From an uncultured Clostridia bacterium (GTDB lineage: Bacteria; Bacillota; Clostridia; Oscillospirales; Ruminococcaceae), in NCBI GenBank assembly GCA_947627905.1, contig CANQXX010000017.1, positions 1-42,791 of the forward strand: a stretch of DNA of 42,791 nt, written 5' to 3'. A program made the position numbers and the translations under genes. Positions 31,563 through 40,108 of this stretch are shown here, one piece after another (within the stretch, counting starts at the first letter, position 1; every line of letters begins with the position of its first letter). The notes beneath the pieces were generated by a model, which was not told where the DNA came from, searched no databases, and saw nothing but the letters and a program-made list of their open reading frames with translations.

Positions 31563-33002
31563 TCAGTCACCCCAGCAGCTTCCTACGGAATAAGCAGAAT
31601 TTGAAGAACCGGAAGAACTGTACGGGCAGCTTCCGCTGCCGTATGAATTTCCGCTGTCACCCCAGCAGCTTCCTACCGAATAAGCTGGATTTGAAGAGCC
31701 CGAAGAGCTGTACGGACAGCTTCCGCTGCCTGATACGGTCTGAGCTCCGGCAGCAGAAGAATTATCTTTTCCGCAGCTTCCGGACGAGGAAGAATTGCAG
31801 CTGCCGGAATTAAAAAGCTGCGGAACGAGCCATTCAAGGATATTGTTTCCCTGACCGCCGCTCTGGAGAGGACAGCCGGACGGATTTCCGATGCTGTATG
31901 AATTGTCTTTGGCACATTCAGTACCCGCAGCGCACTGTGTTTCGCATGGGGTAACGGGCGTACAGCTTACAGAACCGTCACAGTTGGTCTGGCACTGCGT
32001 TTCGCAGGGAGTAACAGGCGTACAGCTTACAGAACCGTCACAGTTGGTCTGGCACTGCGTTTCGCAGGGAGTAACAGGCGTGCAGCTTATTGAACCGTCA
32101 CAATTGGTCTGGCACTGGGTCTCACAGGGAGTAACAGGCGTGCAGCTTATTGAACCGTCACAATTGGTCTGGCACTGGGTCTCACAGGGAGTAACAGGCG
32201 TGCAGCTTATTGAACCGTCGCAATTTGTTTTGCACTGTGTTTCACAGGGTCTGCACTCGGTAACGGCAGGAGCTTCGGTCTTTTCCGGCTGCTTTGTTTC
32301 GGAAGGAGCAGCAGTTTCCTGCGGCTTCGGAGAAGTTTCGGGAACTTTTTCTGTTACCGGTGCTTTTGTTTCTTCCGGAAGTTTTTCCGGAGTTGTGGTA
32401 GTTTCCGGCTCCGGCTCGGCTTCGGGAGCGGAAGTCACCGTTGTTTCAGCAGGGCTGTCCGTTCCGGGCAGGGGAGCTGTTTCCGCAAGATCTGCGGAAG
32501 CCGCAAAGAACTGCGTCCAGTAATAGATACCGTTTTCATATGCCACGCCTACCCCTATGTATTCCATATTTTCATCAAGAATATTTGCGCGGTGTCCGGC
32601 GGAGTTCATCCATGCATTCATAACGCTCTGCGGGCTTTTCTGACCGTAGGCGATATTTTCCGCAGCGGCGCTGTAGGTTATGCCTGCGTCTGAAATTGCC
32701 GTAAAGCAGCTTGTTCCGTCTGGACGTGTATGTGAAAACAACTGTCTTATTTCGCCTGCTCTTACATTTGCAGCCTGACTGAGTTTAGGAGAGAGCTTCA
32801 GGGGAGAAAGTCCGTAAGAGGCTCTTTCGGAATTGACGATACCTGCGATCTGTTCAGCGTATTCTGCAAGATCGCTGCTGTCGTAGGAAGCCGACGATGT
32901 TTCCTGTATGTTTTTTTCGTTGTTCATGGCATATGCTCCTAAAGCTGCGCCGAACATGAAGATACAGGATACAGCGGCGGCTGCCGCTTTTTTCAGTTTC
33001 AT
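31563..33002 (-). CDS. secreted CAP-domain protein with cysteine-rich repeats
   Basis: This 479-residue protein has a signal peptide (cleaved near residue 25, LGAYA) and a CAP/SCP-PR1 domain at about 45-165 (SERASYGLSPLKLS, FSHTRPDGTSC, AENIAYGQ, AWMNSAGHRANIL). A Thr/Pro/Glu-rich linker follows. Next come five or more 20-residue repeats with four cysteines each (CETQCQTNCDGSISCTPVTP). A Ser/Gly/Cys tail contains a duplicated 30-residue unit ending GSCWGD. No sorting signal or dockerin is seen. CAP proteins in bacteria are mostly uncharacterised; the cysteine region may form a rigid disulfide stalk. The ATG at 33002 has an ideal AGGAGG site; the longer upstream frame crosses the promoter. Confidence 0.82.
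   Translation of the reverse strand: MKLKKAAAAAVSCIFMFGAALGAYAMNNEKNIQETSSASYDSSDLAEYAEQIAGIVNSERASYGLSPLKLSPKLSQAANVRAGEIRQLFSHTRPDGTSCFTAISDAGITYSAAAENIAYGQKSPQSVMNAWMNSAGHRANILDENMEYIGVGVAYENGIYYWTQFFAASADLAETAPLPGTDSPAETTVTSAPEAEPEPETTTTPEKLPEETKAPVTEKVPETSPKPQETAAPSETKQPEKTEAPAVTECRPCETQCKTNCDGSISCTPVTPCETQCQTNCDGSISCTPVTPCETQCQTNCDGSISCTPVTPCETQCQTNCDGSVSCTPVTPCETQCQTNCDGSVSCTPVTPCETQCAAGTECAKDNSYSIGNPSGCPLQSGGQGNNILEWLVPQLFNSGSCNSSSSGSCGKDNSSAAGAQTVSGSGSCPYSSSGSSNPAYSVGSCWGDSGNSYGSGSCPYSSSGSSNSAYSVGSCWGD
31565..31732. repeat. 90-bp tandem duplication at the end of the CAP-domain gene
   Basis: Two copies offset by 90 bases (TCACCCCAGCAGCTTCCTAC begins at 31567 and again at 31657) encode the tail motif GSCPYSSSGSSN(P/S)AYSV-GSCWGD. 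Confidence 0.9.
31931..32252. repeat. 60-bp tandem repeats coding the cysteine-rich segment
   Basis: The unit repeats exactly every 60 bases over about five and a third copies, with the middle copies nearly identical. They stay in frame in the CAP-domain gene and encode a 20-residue, four-cysteine unit. Confidence 0.95.
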
Positions 33003-33075
33003 AATATACCTCCTGAACATTTTATTGGAAAATAAGCTCCTTTTTTCTTTGTCGGAAAATATCTTCCTTAATTGG

Positions 33076-33104
33076 ATAATAACATTTATGACAATTAAAG
33101 TCAA
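33076..33104 (-). promoter_or_regulatory. promoter of the CAP-domain gene
   Basis: TTGACT (33099-33104), a 17-base spacer and TATTAT (33076-33081) on the minus strand, leaving a leader of about 65 bases. Confidence 0.8.
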
Positions 33105-33299
33105 TGCAAAATGTTTTCCATAAAAGCAGGGTATATTTTCTATGGAAAAGATCAATTTGTTCATTTTTGCTGCAAATTATGCTGACAATTGAATTTAAAG
33201 GCTATAAGTCAATTGATTTACAATTATTTTTTTATAAAATAATTGATATAAGTTTCCGTTATTTTGCTTTAAAGGAATAATTTTTCAGCAACAAAAAAG

Positions 33300-33334
33300 G
33301 CAGGATATCCCATAACGGGATATATCTGCTTTTT
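33300..33334. terminator. second terminator-like hairpin downstream of spoVT
   Basis: GCAGGATATCCC pairs with GGGATATATCTGC with one bulge. T-runs flank it on both strands. It probably backs up the hairpin at 33375-33400. Confidence 0.6.
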
Positions 33335-33374
33335 ATATATCGGATATTTTTATGTATGTTCTGCGGCAAAAAAT

Positions 33375-33400
33375 CGGCGGCATCTTATAAGATACCGCCG
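33375..33400 (-). terminator. terminator of spoVT
   Basis: CGGCGGCATCTT pairs with AAGATACCGCCG (one mismatch), followed on the minus strand by ATTTTTTG. Confidence 0.85.
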
Positions 33401-33408
33401 ATCTGATG

Positions 33409-33951
33409 TTATTCTTCGATCTGCTTGCCGAGAAACTGCGCTGCCGCTTGGATAAGGTTCTGCTGGACCTCGTTGGCTACGGCTTCGTTGTTAGGAGCAA
33501 GAAAAGCTACCGCTCCGGTAACATCACCCGACGCAAGTATCGGCGAGCAGGCAATGGCAGGACGGTCTATACCTTCTACGGGGCAGACCTTGGCGTCATT
33601 ATGGGAAGTATAAAGGTAATTCTTACGGCTTTCAAGATATTCTTCCAAAGCCTGAGAAACGCGCCTTTCACTAAATTCCTTTTTCTGTACGCCGGCTACC
33701 GCCACAACATGATCTCTGTCGAAAACTACAGTGGGACAGTTTGCCAGCTTGGTCATTACCTCTGCGACCTGAGCGGCTGAACCTGCCATTTCGTTTATGG
33801 CGCTGTATTTTTTGAAGATTACCTCTCCGTCGCTGCTTGTGTAGATCTCAAGCGGATCGCCTTCGCGGATACGCATTGTACGTCTTATCTCCTTGGGGAT
33901 AACAACACGTCCGAGATCGTCGATGCGCCTGACAATACCCGTTGCTTTCAT
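33409..33951 (-). CDS. spoVT: SpoVT, AbrB-family regulator with GAF-like domain
   Basis: This 180-residue protein is about the length of Bacillus SpoVT. An N-terminal AbrB-type swapped-hairpin DNA-binding domain (1-50, KATGIVRRIDDLGRVVIPKE) is followed by a GAF-like ligand domain (about 60-178). In Bacillus it tunes sigma-G-dependent genes in the forespore. Many Ruminococcus relatives are not known to sporulate, so its presence suggests either retained sporulation ability or a reused regulator. The GGAGG site is good. A clear sigma-G promoter was not found upstream. It is a single-gene unit ended by terminators. Confidence 0.92.
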   Translation of the reverse strand: MKATGIVRRIDDLGRVVIPKEIRRTMRIREGDPLEIYTSSDGEVIFKKYSAINEMAGSAAQVAEVMTKLANCPTVVFDRDHVVAVAGVQKKEFSERRVSQALEEYLESRKNYLYTSHNDAKVCPVEGIDRPAIACSPILASGDVTGAVAFLAPNNEAVANEVQQNLIQAAAQFLGKQIEE

Positions 33952-34307
33952 TTTATATTCCTCCGTTTATTTTTATTGAAATAATTGTTGTATCAATAGT
34001 TTTTCACATAGATTTTGGATTATACATTTCAATTTTAAAACTGCGGATATCGGGGAAACAGAGGAAAAAATTTCTTTTTATAGAAAGATATGTCATGAAA
34101 AGCTGAGCTGAACGGAATATAGTGTCAGGCGTTGAGATAAATACACTCCTTGCCTTGATACGGTTTCTGAAAATTTGTGCAAGATCCAAAAAATGTTCAA
34201 AAGCAAATTGTTGATATAGCTGAAAATAAAAAATTTTTTCTTGGAATGAAAAATTCCACTGTTCTGAATTGTTTTTATTATATAAGGAATTTCAAAGGAG
34301 GATATTT
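33952..34307. other. 356-base divergent gap upstream of spoVT and the lipoprotein gene
   Basis: No gene is seen. AT-rich, with a small GGAAT/ATTCC hairpin near 34242-34257. Several partial -10-like elements occur, but none with a matching -35 that I would defend for either side. Confidence 0.5.
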
Positions 34308-35030
34308 ATGAGATCCAAAAAAATTTTTTTAACAGTAATTTCTTTTCTTTGCGCGGCAGCTTTATCCGCGTGTTCTTCCGACGAGCAGACCGCAGAAGAA
34401 ACGGTTTCTTTGAGCGAAATAGTATCGGAAACTTCCGGAACGGTAACCGAAAATGTCCTGATCGAAACAACGTTCCCGACAGCCGAAAAAAATAATGCCG
34501 TTCCCATGCAGACAGATGCTGTCACTGCCGCTCCGCATATTGTGGAAACCACCGTTTGCGTAACGGAAGATACCAACGTTTACGAAGCAGGGGAAATTCC
34601 CGATGAAACGACTGAAACACTTTACGAAGCAGGGGAGATCCCCGATGAGACCACCGGACTGCCGGTAGACTATCCCGAACTTGAACCGCTTACCGACGAA
34701 CAGGAGCAGTCGCTTAAAGAGGATTTTGCCGCGTTTATGAACGAGACTAACGAAACAAATTTTGAATTTCTTCCGGAAGATGCGGTAATTGATAAGTATT
34801 ACGGCACATATCACGGCTGTGAAGTAGTTTTTATGTATGATGCCGAACATGGCATGGACGAAGATTATGTTGAATTTGAATTGGGCGGATATACATTCGG
34901 TCACACTTGCGGCAGCCTTGATATTTATATGCACATTGATAACGGATTTGTGGGTATACGCAGCGCATATGACAGCGGATATCTTGATGACGGAGATCTT
35001 GCGGCAATATATTATTACTCGGTAAACTGA
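34308..35030 (+). CDS. lipoprotein of unknown function
   Basis: This 240-residue lipoprotein has a signal peptide with lipobox ALSAC near residue 22. A Thr/Glu/Ser-rich spacer follows, with a 14-residue duplicated unit (YEAGEIPDETTETL). The folded part of about 100 residues at the C-terminus contains KYYGTYHGCEVVFMYDAE and GGYTFGHTCGSLDIYMH; its two cysteines could form a disulfide. No family is recognised. A strong AAAGGAGG site precedes the ATG at 34308. It stands alone between spoVT and a convergent GGDEF/EAL gene. Confidence 0.7.
   Translation: MRSKKIFLTVISFLCAAALSACSSDEQTAEETVSLSEIVSETSGTVTENVLIETTFPTAEKNNAVPMQTDAVTAAPHIVETTVCVTEDTNVYEAGEIPDETTETLYEAGEIPDETTGLPVDYPELEPLTDEQEQSLKEDFAAFMNETNETNFEFLPEDAVIDKYYGTYHGCEVVFMYDAEHGMDEDYVEFELGGYTFGHTCGSLDIYMHIDNGFVGIRSAYDSGYLDDGDLAAIYYYSVN
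34581..34662 (+). repeat. 42-bp tandem duplication
   Basis: Two units starting TACGAAGCAGGGGA at 34581 and 34623, in frame, encode the 14-residue repeat in the lipoprotein spacer. Confidence 0.8.
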
Positions 35031-35071
35031 TAAGATACGGAATATCCGTTTATCTCACTGATATGCAAAAA

Positions 35072-35106
35072 AATACCGGCTCGCTTTAAGGCGGAGCCGG
35101 TATTGC
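35072..35106. terminator. bidirectional terminator
   Basis: An 11-bp stem AATACCGGCTC/GAGCCGGTATT has an A-run before it (a T-run on the minus strand). It ends the EAL gene and probably the lipoprotein gene. Confidence 0.85.
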
Positions 35107-35107
35107 T

Positions 35108-36784
35108 TTATTTAACTGAGTTTATCTTTATGAGCTTTTCGGTGAACTCGCTTTCCGGTATCGGTTTTGAGTAATAAAAGCCCTGCGCGGAATCACAGCC
35201 GCATCTGCTGAGAAATGCAGCCTGTTCGCCGGTCTCAACGCCTTCGGCAACAATGTCAAGACCGATATCCTGAGACATTGAGATAGTGTGTTCTATTATT
35301 TTTCTGCCGCGTTCGGAATCCATAAATTCTTCGAGAAATCTTCTGTCTATTTTAAGGACGTCAAATTGCGTGGATTTAAGCATATTAAGTGAAGAATATC
35401 CCGAACCGAAATCGTCCATAAGCATTGTGAAGCCTGCCTGCTTCATCTGCTTTACGATATCGTCAACTCCTATCGAATCCACTGTTTCGGTTATTTCAAG
35501 TTCAAGCATGGAGGTGGGGATATCATATTTTGCGATAAGCCTTTTCATTTCGCCGATAACGTCGAAAGTCCGTATGTATTCACGGGAGATGTTTACCGAT
35601 ATGGGTACGGGAGGTATCCCTTTGTCGATGAGTTCCCTTATTTTTTTGCAGGCTTGTTCCCATATGAAACAGTCAAGCCTGAGGATAAATCCGTTTTCCT
35701 CAAATATGGGTATAAATTCGGCAGGCGATATAATGCCTTTCTGCGGGTGTATCCACCGGGCAAGCGCTTCCGCGCCGATTATCCGTCCGGTGCTAATGGA
35801 ATATTTCGGCTGAAGATACATTGCAAATTCATTGTCGAGCAGCGCTTTATGCATATCTTCTTCAATGGACTGCTTCTTGTGCAGTTCCTGACGCATGGAT
35901 CGGTCGTAAAAAAGTATATTCTCCATAGCGTTGCCTTTTATCAGCTGCCTTGCAAGGGAAGCATTGTCGCCGTGCTGTCTTGTGTGGAGACTTCTGTCGT
36001 CAACTATTGAAACGCCGAATATGAACCGGTATTCCATTCCGTCGTATCCGGAGAGCATACTTTCCAGCTTGTGGATAAGATCATATATCTCCTGCTTTTG
36101 CTCAAAAGGAGTTACTATCATGAATACGTCCGCAGTAAGACGGCAGAAAGGCTGTTTGTCGGTGCATATTATAGCAAGCGAATCGTTTATGAAGCTAAGT
36201 AGCTCATCGCCCTTTTCAACGCCGTATGTCTCGTTTATCAGCTTGAAGCGTTCTACATCGAACTGTATGAAAGCTATATCTTTGTCGGGATTGGAATTTA
36301 TCGCTTCGCGGCAGCGCTTTGAATAAAAGCGAGGATTTTTGTCTGAAGAGAAGTAGTGAAGTATTTCTCTTTCTAAAATTTCGCGCGGCATATACGGTCT
36401 GATGTTATAGTGTATATCGGTTATCCTGCCGTCCTTTCCGCACATGAAAAAGGCATGGAGATGACACATCCTGAACGTGTCGCTTCCCGGCAGCTTCAAG
36501 GATACATCGGTGCTGAGGCTGTTGGTGTCGGTACCGTTTATTATCCCTTCATTGATATGCTCGCAGAAAACTTCAAATATGCTTATGGAATCATTTTCAA
36601 CGATCCCGGAGCGCAGCATCATGCTTTGCAGGTCGTCTTTTTCATTTATATCAAATGGGAAATTGTCTGAAAGAGGTATAAGTTTTTTATCTGCAACGCT
36701 GCAGTATATGTGTATGGTCTCATGGTCGTTCCGGATAATATCAACTAAATTTTCCGAATATTTTTCCGGGAATTTTTTATCCAT
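35108..36784 (-). CDS. degenerate GGDEF plus EAL domain c-di-GMP phosphodiesterase
   Basis: This 558-residue soluble protein has an N-terminal PAS-like sensor region (about 1-150) and a GGDEF-type domain (about 165-300) in which the GGDEF signature reads TADVF, so cyclase activity is unlikely. The EAL domain (about 315-550) looks active: EALARWIHP, the Asn in SVNISREY, ELEITET, DDFGSGYSSL, the Lys in LKIDRRF and VAEGVET are all present. It should hydrolyse cyclic di-GMP, perhaps tuned by nucleotide binding to the degenerate domain. An AGGGAGG site precedes the start. No membrane helix is seen. Confidence 0.9.
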   Translation of the reverse strand: MDKKFPEKYSENLVDIIRNDHETIHIYCSVADKKLIPLSDNFPFDINEKDDLQSMMLRSGIVENDSISIFEVFCEHINEGIINGTDTNSLSTDVSLKLPGSDTFRMCHLHAFFMCGKDGRITDIHYNIRPYMPREILEREILHYFSSDKNPRFYSKRCREAINSNPDKDIAFIQFDVERFKLINETYGVEKGDELLSFINDSLAIICTDKQPFCRLTADVFMIVTPFEQKQEIYDLIHKLESMLSGYDGMEYRFIFGVSIVDDRSLHTRQHGDNASLARQLIKGNAMENILFYDRSMRQELHKKQSIEEDMHKALLDNEFAMYLQPKYSISTGRIIGAEALARWIHPQKGIISPAEFIPIFEENGFILRLDCFIWEQACKKIRELIDKGIPPVPISVNISREYIRTFDVIGEMKRLIAKYDIPTSMLELEITETVDSIGVDDIVKQMKQAGFTMLMDDFGSGYSSLNMLKSTQFDVLKIDRRFLEEFMDSERGRKIIEHTISMSQDIGLDIVAEGVETGEQAAFLSRCGCDSAQGFYYSKPIPESEFTEKLIKINSVK

Positions 36785-36917
36785 AAATACCGCCTCCCTG
36801 CGCTGAGAAAAATCCTATTTTAAAAAAGTATATCACTTCCGCAGAAAAATTGCATATATAAATTATTATCAATTTATTTCCTAAGAAAAAATTTAAATAT
36901 ATACAGAAGTATATAAA

Positions 36918-36955
36918 AAAACCGGTCCTGCCTTTATGGCAGGACCGATCCGGTA
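36918..36955 (-). terminator. terminator of the binding-protein gene
   Basis: A 10-bp CGGTCCTGCC/GGCAGGACCG stem is followed on the minus strand by GGTTTTTTTA. Confidence 0.9.
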
Positions 36956-36982
36956 AATCATCAGATCAGGATATAATGCTTA

Positions 36983-38374
36983 TCAGTTATTATATACTGC
37001 GATCTCTTCGTCAACGATATTTGTGTACAATTCACGTCCCTGTACCCAGCTCTCGAACTGCTCGTTGGCAATGCCGTCATAGAGAGTTCTGATAACGCCG
37101 TTATCGCCGGTCATTGTTGGAGAGATACCGCTGCCGTAATCATATGCGAAAGCATATTTTTCATCGTCATTGAAGTCCATTACAAGATCGTACATTTCCT
37201 CGGTCCAGCCGGTGTTGTTCTTGAGGAATTTTTCCTTTGTTACGTCTGTGTACTGAGGATCATAGTTTACCATTCTGTTGATGTTGAACCATGTCTTTAC
37301 AACATCATCATTTTCGCTGCCCTTTACCCACATATACGCAACTATTCTCTTTGCAATGTAATCCGTGTCGGATTCAGGATCTCTCGGGAACGGAACGATC
37401 TGGATAACATCGTTGGGATATGCCTGTGTTACAGCGTTGTATGCCCATGTGCCCATTCCGTAGAAGAGGGTCTCGCCGCCGTTGTCGAATACATCGTTCT
37501 CAAACCAGCCGCGCTTTACAAGGGTATTTGCCCAGATATCCTCAAGAACGCCCATAGCGCGCTCTATCTTAGGACTGTAAAGGTTGTTTGTAAAGGTATT
37601 GCCGTCGTATGTTACGAGAGTATCTCCCGATGTATAAACGAAAGCGTTTGCCCAGTAGCCGCAGATGCCGTAACGGTCTGTACCCTGGTCAACATATGTT
37701 TTCATTATATCGGTGAATGTGTTCCAGTTCCATTTTCCTTCAAGATAAAGCTCATACGGATCGTCAAGGGATTCTTCTTCAACTCTTGTTTTGTTGTACA
37801 TAAGGAGCTGGAAGTCATTGAAGCTGTAGCAGAGAGGAGCGATATAGTGCTCGCCGTTCCACTGGAGCTTGTCGGCAGTGGCCTTTACGTCAGCCCACAT
37901 AGGGTCTTCCCAGTCTACAAGGGAATCTATGGGCTGAAATCTTCCCTGACTGATGTCATAGGGGAAGTTGCGGTCGGAATAGATGAAAACGTCCGGCTGT
38001 GTACCGCCGAGAATAGAAGTGGCAAGATCGTCATACTGTGTTGTTACTGTTGTAGGCATATATTCGATCTTTGCGCCGTATGTATCTTCAAGGATAGCGA
38101 CTTCCGTTGAACGCTCCGGGCTGTCGTTGGTAGGATTAAGGTCATAGAAGCCCATCCATTTAAGTGTTTTGCCGCTGATATCCACCTCGCCCTTGGCTTC
38201 TTCGGCAACTGTTACTTCAACATTATCGCCTGTCCATTCGGTCTTTGCCGTGGTGGTGGTAGCTGTGGTAGTGTCAGCGCTTCCGGAACCGGTATCGCTG
38301 CTGCTTGTGCAGGAAGCAAATGAAGCTACGGAAGCTATTGCAAGTATCCCTGCAAGAATTTTTGATTTTTTCAC
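36983..38374 (-). CDS. ABC transporter extracellular solute-binding lipoprotein (family 1)
   Basis: This 463-residue lipoprotein has a signal peptide with lipobox ASFASC near residue 22, a Thr-rich spacer, then a family 1 bacterial binding-protein fold (ATSILGGTQPDVFIYSDR, YYDIS-type hinge regions, GMGTWAYNAV). Such proteins usually deliver oligosaccharides to an ABC importer. No permease or ATPase genes are adjacent, so it is an orphan that must share a transporter encoded elsewhere. The start is GTG with AAGGAGG. Upstream lie a consensus promoter, a dyad over the transcription start and a catabolite-control-like site, so sugar-dependent control is likely. Confidence 0.85.
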   Translation of the reverse strand: MKKSKILAGILAIASVASFASCTSSSDTGSGSADTTTATTTTAKTEWTGDNVEVTVAEEAKGEVDISGKTLKWMGFYDLNPTNDSPERSTEVAILEDTYGAKIEYMPTTVTTQYDDLATSILGGTQPDVFIYSDRNFPYDISQGRFQPIDSLVDWEDPMWADVKATADKLQWNGEHYIAPLCYSFNDFQLLMYNKTRVEEESLDDPYELYLEGKWNWNTFTDIMKTYVDQGTDRYGICGYWANAFVYTSGDTLVTYDGNTFTNNLYSPKIERAMGVLEDIWANTLVKRGWFENDVFDNGGETLFYGMGTWAYNAVTQAYPNDVIQIVPFPRDPESDTDYIAKRIVAYMWVKGSENDDVVKTWFNINRMVNYDPQYTDVTKEKFLKNNTGWTEEMYDLVMDFNDDEKYAFAYDYGSGISPTMTGDNGVIRTLYDGIANEQFESWVQGRELYTNIVDEEIAVYNN

Positions 38375-38410
38375 AAAATATTCCTCCTTAAAAAATTTAA
38401 TTTTAATGCA

Positions 38411-38425
38411 ATGTAATCGTTTGCA
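38411..38425 (-). promoter_or_regulatory. cre-like catabolite control site
   Basis: ATGTAATCGTTTGCA matches every fixed position of the CcpA operator pattern WTGNAANCGNWNNCW. It lies in the 5' leader of the binding-protein gene, downstream of its promoter, where binding would block transcription. It could equally be read by another LacI-family regulator. Confidence 0.6.
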
Positions 38426-38447
38426 AAAAATTCAAGAAACGTGTAAT

Positions 38448-38470
38448 TGTCAACGTTACTTATGTTGACA
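38448..38470 (-). promoter_or_regulatory. operator-like dyad at the transcription start
   Basis: A perfect TGTCAAC-N9-GTTGACA inverted repeat begins just downstream of the -10 and covers the expected start of transcription of the binding-protein gene. That position suits a repressor site. Confidence 0.5.
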
Positions 38471-38472
38471 GA

Positions 38473-38501
38473 ATTATATCATATTTTATCCGCAAAGTCA
38501 A
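38473..38501 (-). promoter_or_regulatory. promoter of the binding-protein gene
   Basis: TTGACT (38496-38501), a 17-base spacer and TATAAT (38473-38478) on the minus strand. Confidence 0.85.
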
Positions 38502-38649
38502 TAAAGAACTTTTAGTTTTGTGCAGATATACAAATTTTTTATTTTGTTTTATACATTTACAGCAGAAGCATCTGTATGCGGTTTTATATCCGCTGTGCAG
38601 TATAAAAATCGTCCTCGCAGAAAGTTTACAGAAAAATTTTCTTAAACTC

Positions 38650-38678
38650 TTGCTAAATCTTTCAAAATAGTATACAAT
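38650..38678 (+). promoter_or_regulatory. promoter of pgk
   Basis: TTGCTA (38650-38655), a 17-base spacer and TACAAT (38673-38678), about 54 bases before the start. Confidence 0.75.
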
Positions 38679-38731
38679 AGATATAACAGAGGCTGTGAGC
38701 CTCCACTTTATAATGAAAGGATGTCATACCA

Positions 38732-39955
38732 ATGGCAGGATTAAACAAAGTTACAGTAGACGATATCAGCGTCAAGGGCAAGAAAGTCCTCGTAAGAGTT
38801 GACTTCAACGTTCCCCTCAAGGACGGAAAGATCACCAACGATAACCGTATCGTTGCAGCTCTCCCCACTATCAAGAAGCTCACTTCCGAGGGCGCAAAGG
38901 TAGTTCTCTGCTCTCACCTCGGCAAGCCCAAGAACGGTCCTGAGGATAAGTTTTCCCTCGCTCCCGCAGCAGAAAGACTTGCACAGCTCGTTGATACAAA
39001 CGTTATTTTCGCTAAGGATGATACAGTTGTCGGCGACAATGCAAAGAAAGCCGTTGCAGAAATGAAGGACGGCGAAATAGTCGTTCTGGAAAACACACGC
39101 TTCCGCGGCAATGAAGAGACCAAGAACGGCGATGATTTCGCAAAGGAACTTGCAGATCTCGTTGACGGTCAGGTATTTGTTATGGACGCTTTCGGTTCTG
39201 CACACAGAGCTCACGCTTCCACAGCAGGCGTTACAAAGTTCGTTAAGGAGACAGCTGTAGGCTACCTTATGCAGAAAGAGATCCAGTATCTCGGCAATGC
39301 AGTTGAAGATCCCGTTCGTCCGTTCGTTGCAATTCTGGGCGGTGCAAAGGTTGCAGATAAGCTGAACGTTATCTCCAATCTTATTGAAAAGTGCGATACG
39401 CTTATCATCGGCGGCGGCATGGCTTATACATTTCTCAAGGCTAAGGGCTGCGAGATAGGAAAGTCCCTTGTTGACGACGAGAAGATCGACTACTGCAAGG
39501 AAATGATGGCTAAGGCTGAAAAAGCAGGCAAGAAGCTGCTTCTCCCCGTTGACGCTGTTGTAGCGGCTGCGTTCCCCGATCCTATCGACGGCGCAATAGA
39601 TGTTGCTACAGTTGACGCTGACAAGATCCCTGCTGATATGATGGGTCTTGATATCGGTCCTAAGACAATGGAGCTTTTTGCAGACGCTGTTAAGTCCGCA
39701 AAGACAGTTGTATGGAACGGACCTATGGGCGTATTTGAGAACCCCACACTTGCTAAGGGTACTATTGCAGTTGCAAAGGCTCTTGCAGAGACAGACGCTA
39801 CCACGATCATCGGCGGCGGCGATTCCGCAGCAGCTGTAATGCAGCTTGGCTTTGCAGACAAGATGAGCCACATCTCAACAGGCGGCGGAGCATCTCTTGA
39901 ATACCTTGAAGGCAAGGTACTTCCCGGCGTTGCTGTAATTGCAGAAAAGGCATAA
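38732..39955 (+). CDS. pgk: phosphoglycerate kinase
   Basis: This 407-residue glycolytic enzyme makes ATP from 1,3-bisphosphoglycerate. Motifs are [58 protein letters not shown] and the nucleotide-site loop [13 protein letters not shown]. It is slightly longer than the usual 390-400. GAAAGGA precedes the ATG. It has its own promoter and terminator and is followed by tpiA and gpmI; the gap gene that often heads this group is absent here. Confidence 0.97.
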   Translation: MAGLNKVTVDDISVKGKKVLVRVDFNVPLKDGKITNDNRIVAALPTIKKLTSEGAKVVLCSHLGKPKNGPEDKFSLAPAAERLAQLVDTNVIFAKDDTVVGDNAKKAVAEMKDGEIVVLENTRFRGNEETKNGDDFAKELADLVDGQVFVMDAFGSAHRAHASTAGVTKFVKETAVGYLMQKEIQYLGNAVEDPVRPFVAILGGAKVADKLNVISNLIEKCDTLIIGGGMAYTFLKAKGCEIGKSLVDDEKIDYCKEMMAKAEKAGKKLLLPVDAVVAAAFPDPIDGAIDVATVDADKIPADMMGLDIGPKTMELFADAVKSAKTVVWNGPMGVFENPTLAKGTIAVAKALAETDATTIIGGGDSAAAVMQLGFADKMSHISTGGGASLEYLEGKVLPGVAVIAEKA

Positions 39956-39972
39956 GCTCACGTTAAATATTT

Positions 39973-40006
39973 AAGCGGAGGGTGTAAGAACTCTCCGCTT
40001 TTTTAT
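39973..40006 (+). terminator. terminator of pgk
   Basis: AGCGGAG/CTCCGCT stem followed by TTTTTTATT. Confidence 0.85.
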
Positions 40007-40039
40007 TAACAAAAAAGCAATATATTCCGCTTGGAAATA

Positions 40040-40082
40040 TGTTATAATATATAGTGAATTTTTAGCATGGTTTTTTCCATGC
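40040..40082 (+). promoter_or_regulatory. extended -10 promoter and leader hairpin of tpiA
   Basis: TGTTATAAT (40040-40048) is an extended -10 without a good -35. A perfect GCATGG/CCATGC hairpin with a T6 loop (40065-40082) lies in the early leader; it may protect the mRNA 5' end. Confidence 0.5.
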
Positions 40083-40108
40083 AATTAATAAAAAGGAGAG
40101 TAATCATC

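Larger units (their letters stand above)
33003..33408. other. AT-rich gap between CAP-domain gene and spoVT
   Basis: No gene is seen. It holds the minus-strand promoter of the CAP-domain gene (33076-33104) and two terminator hairpins serving spoVT, listed separately. The middle, about 33130-33290, is very AT-rich without recognisable signals. Confidence 0.6.
38375..38731. other. 357-base divergent regulatory region
   Basis: No gene is seen. It contains the minus-strand promoter, dyad and cre-like site of the binding-protein gene and the plus-strand promoter of pgk, each listed separately. A GCGG/CCGC hairpin near 38579-38594 has no obvious role. Confidence 0.7.

Noticed and set aside
31931..32252. 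CRISPR-like regular repeats
   Set aside because: The 60-base units have no spacers between them, stay in one reading frame and encode a cysteine-rich protein segment.
38741..39871. Minus-strand open frame of 376 codons across pgk
   Set aside because: Antisense shadow of a certain glycolytic gene; no start signals and an implausible Cys/Leu-rich composition.
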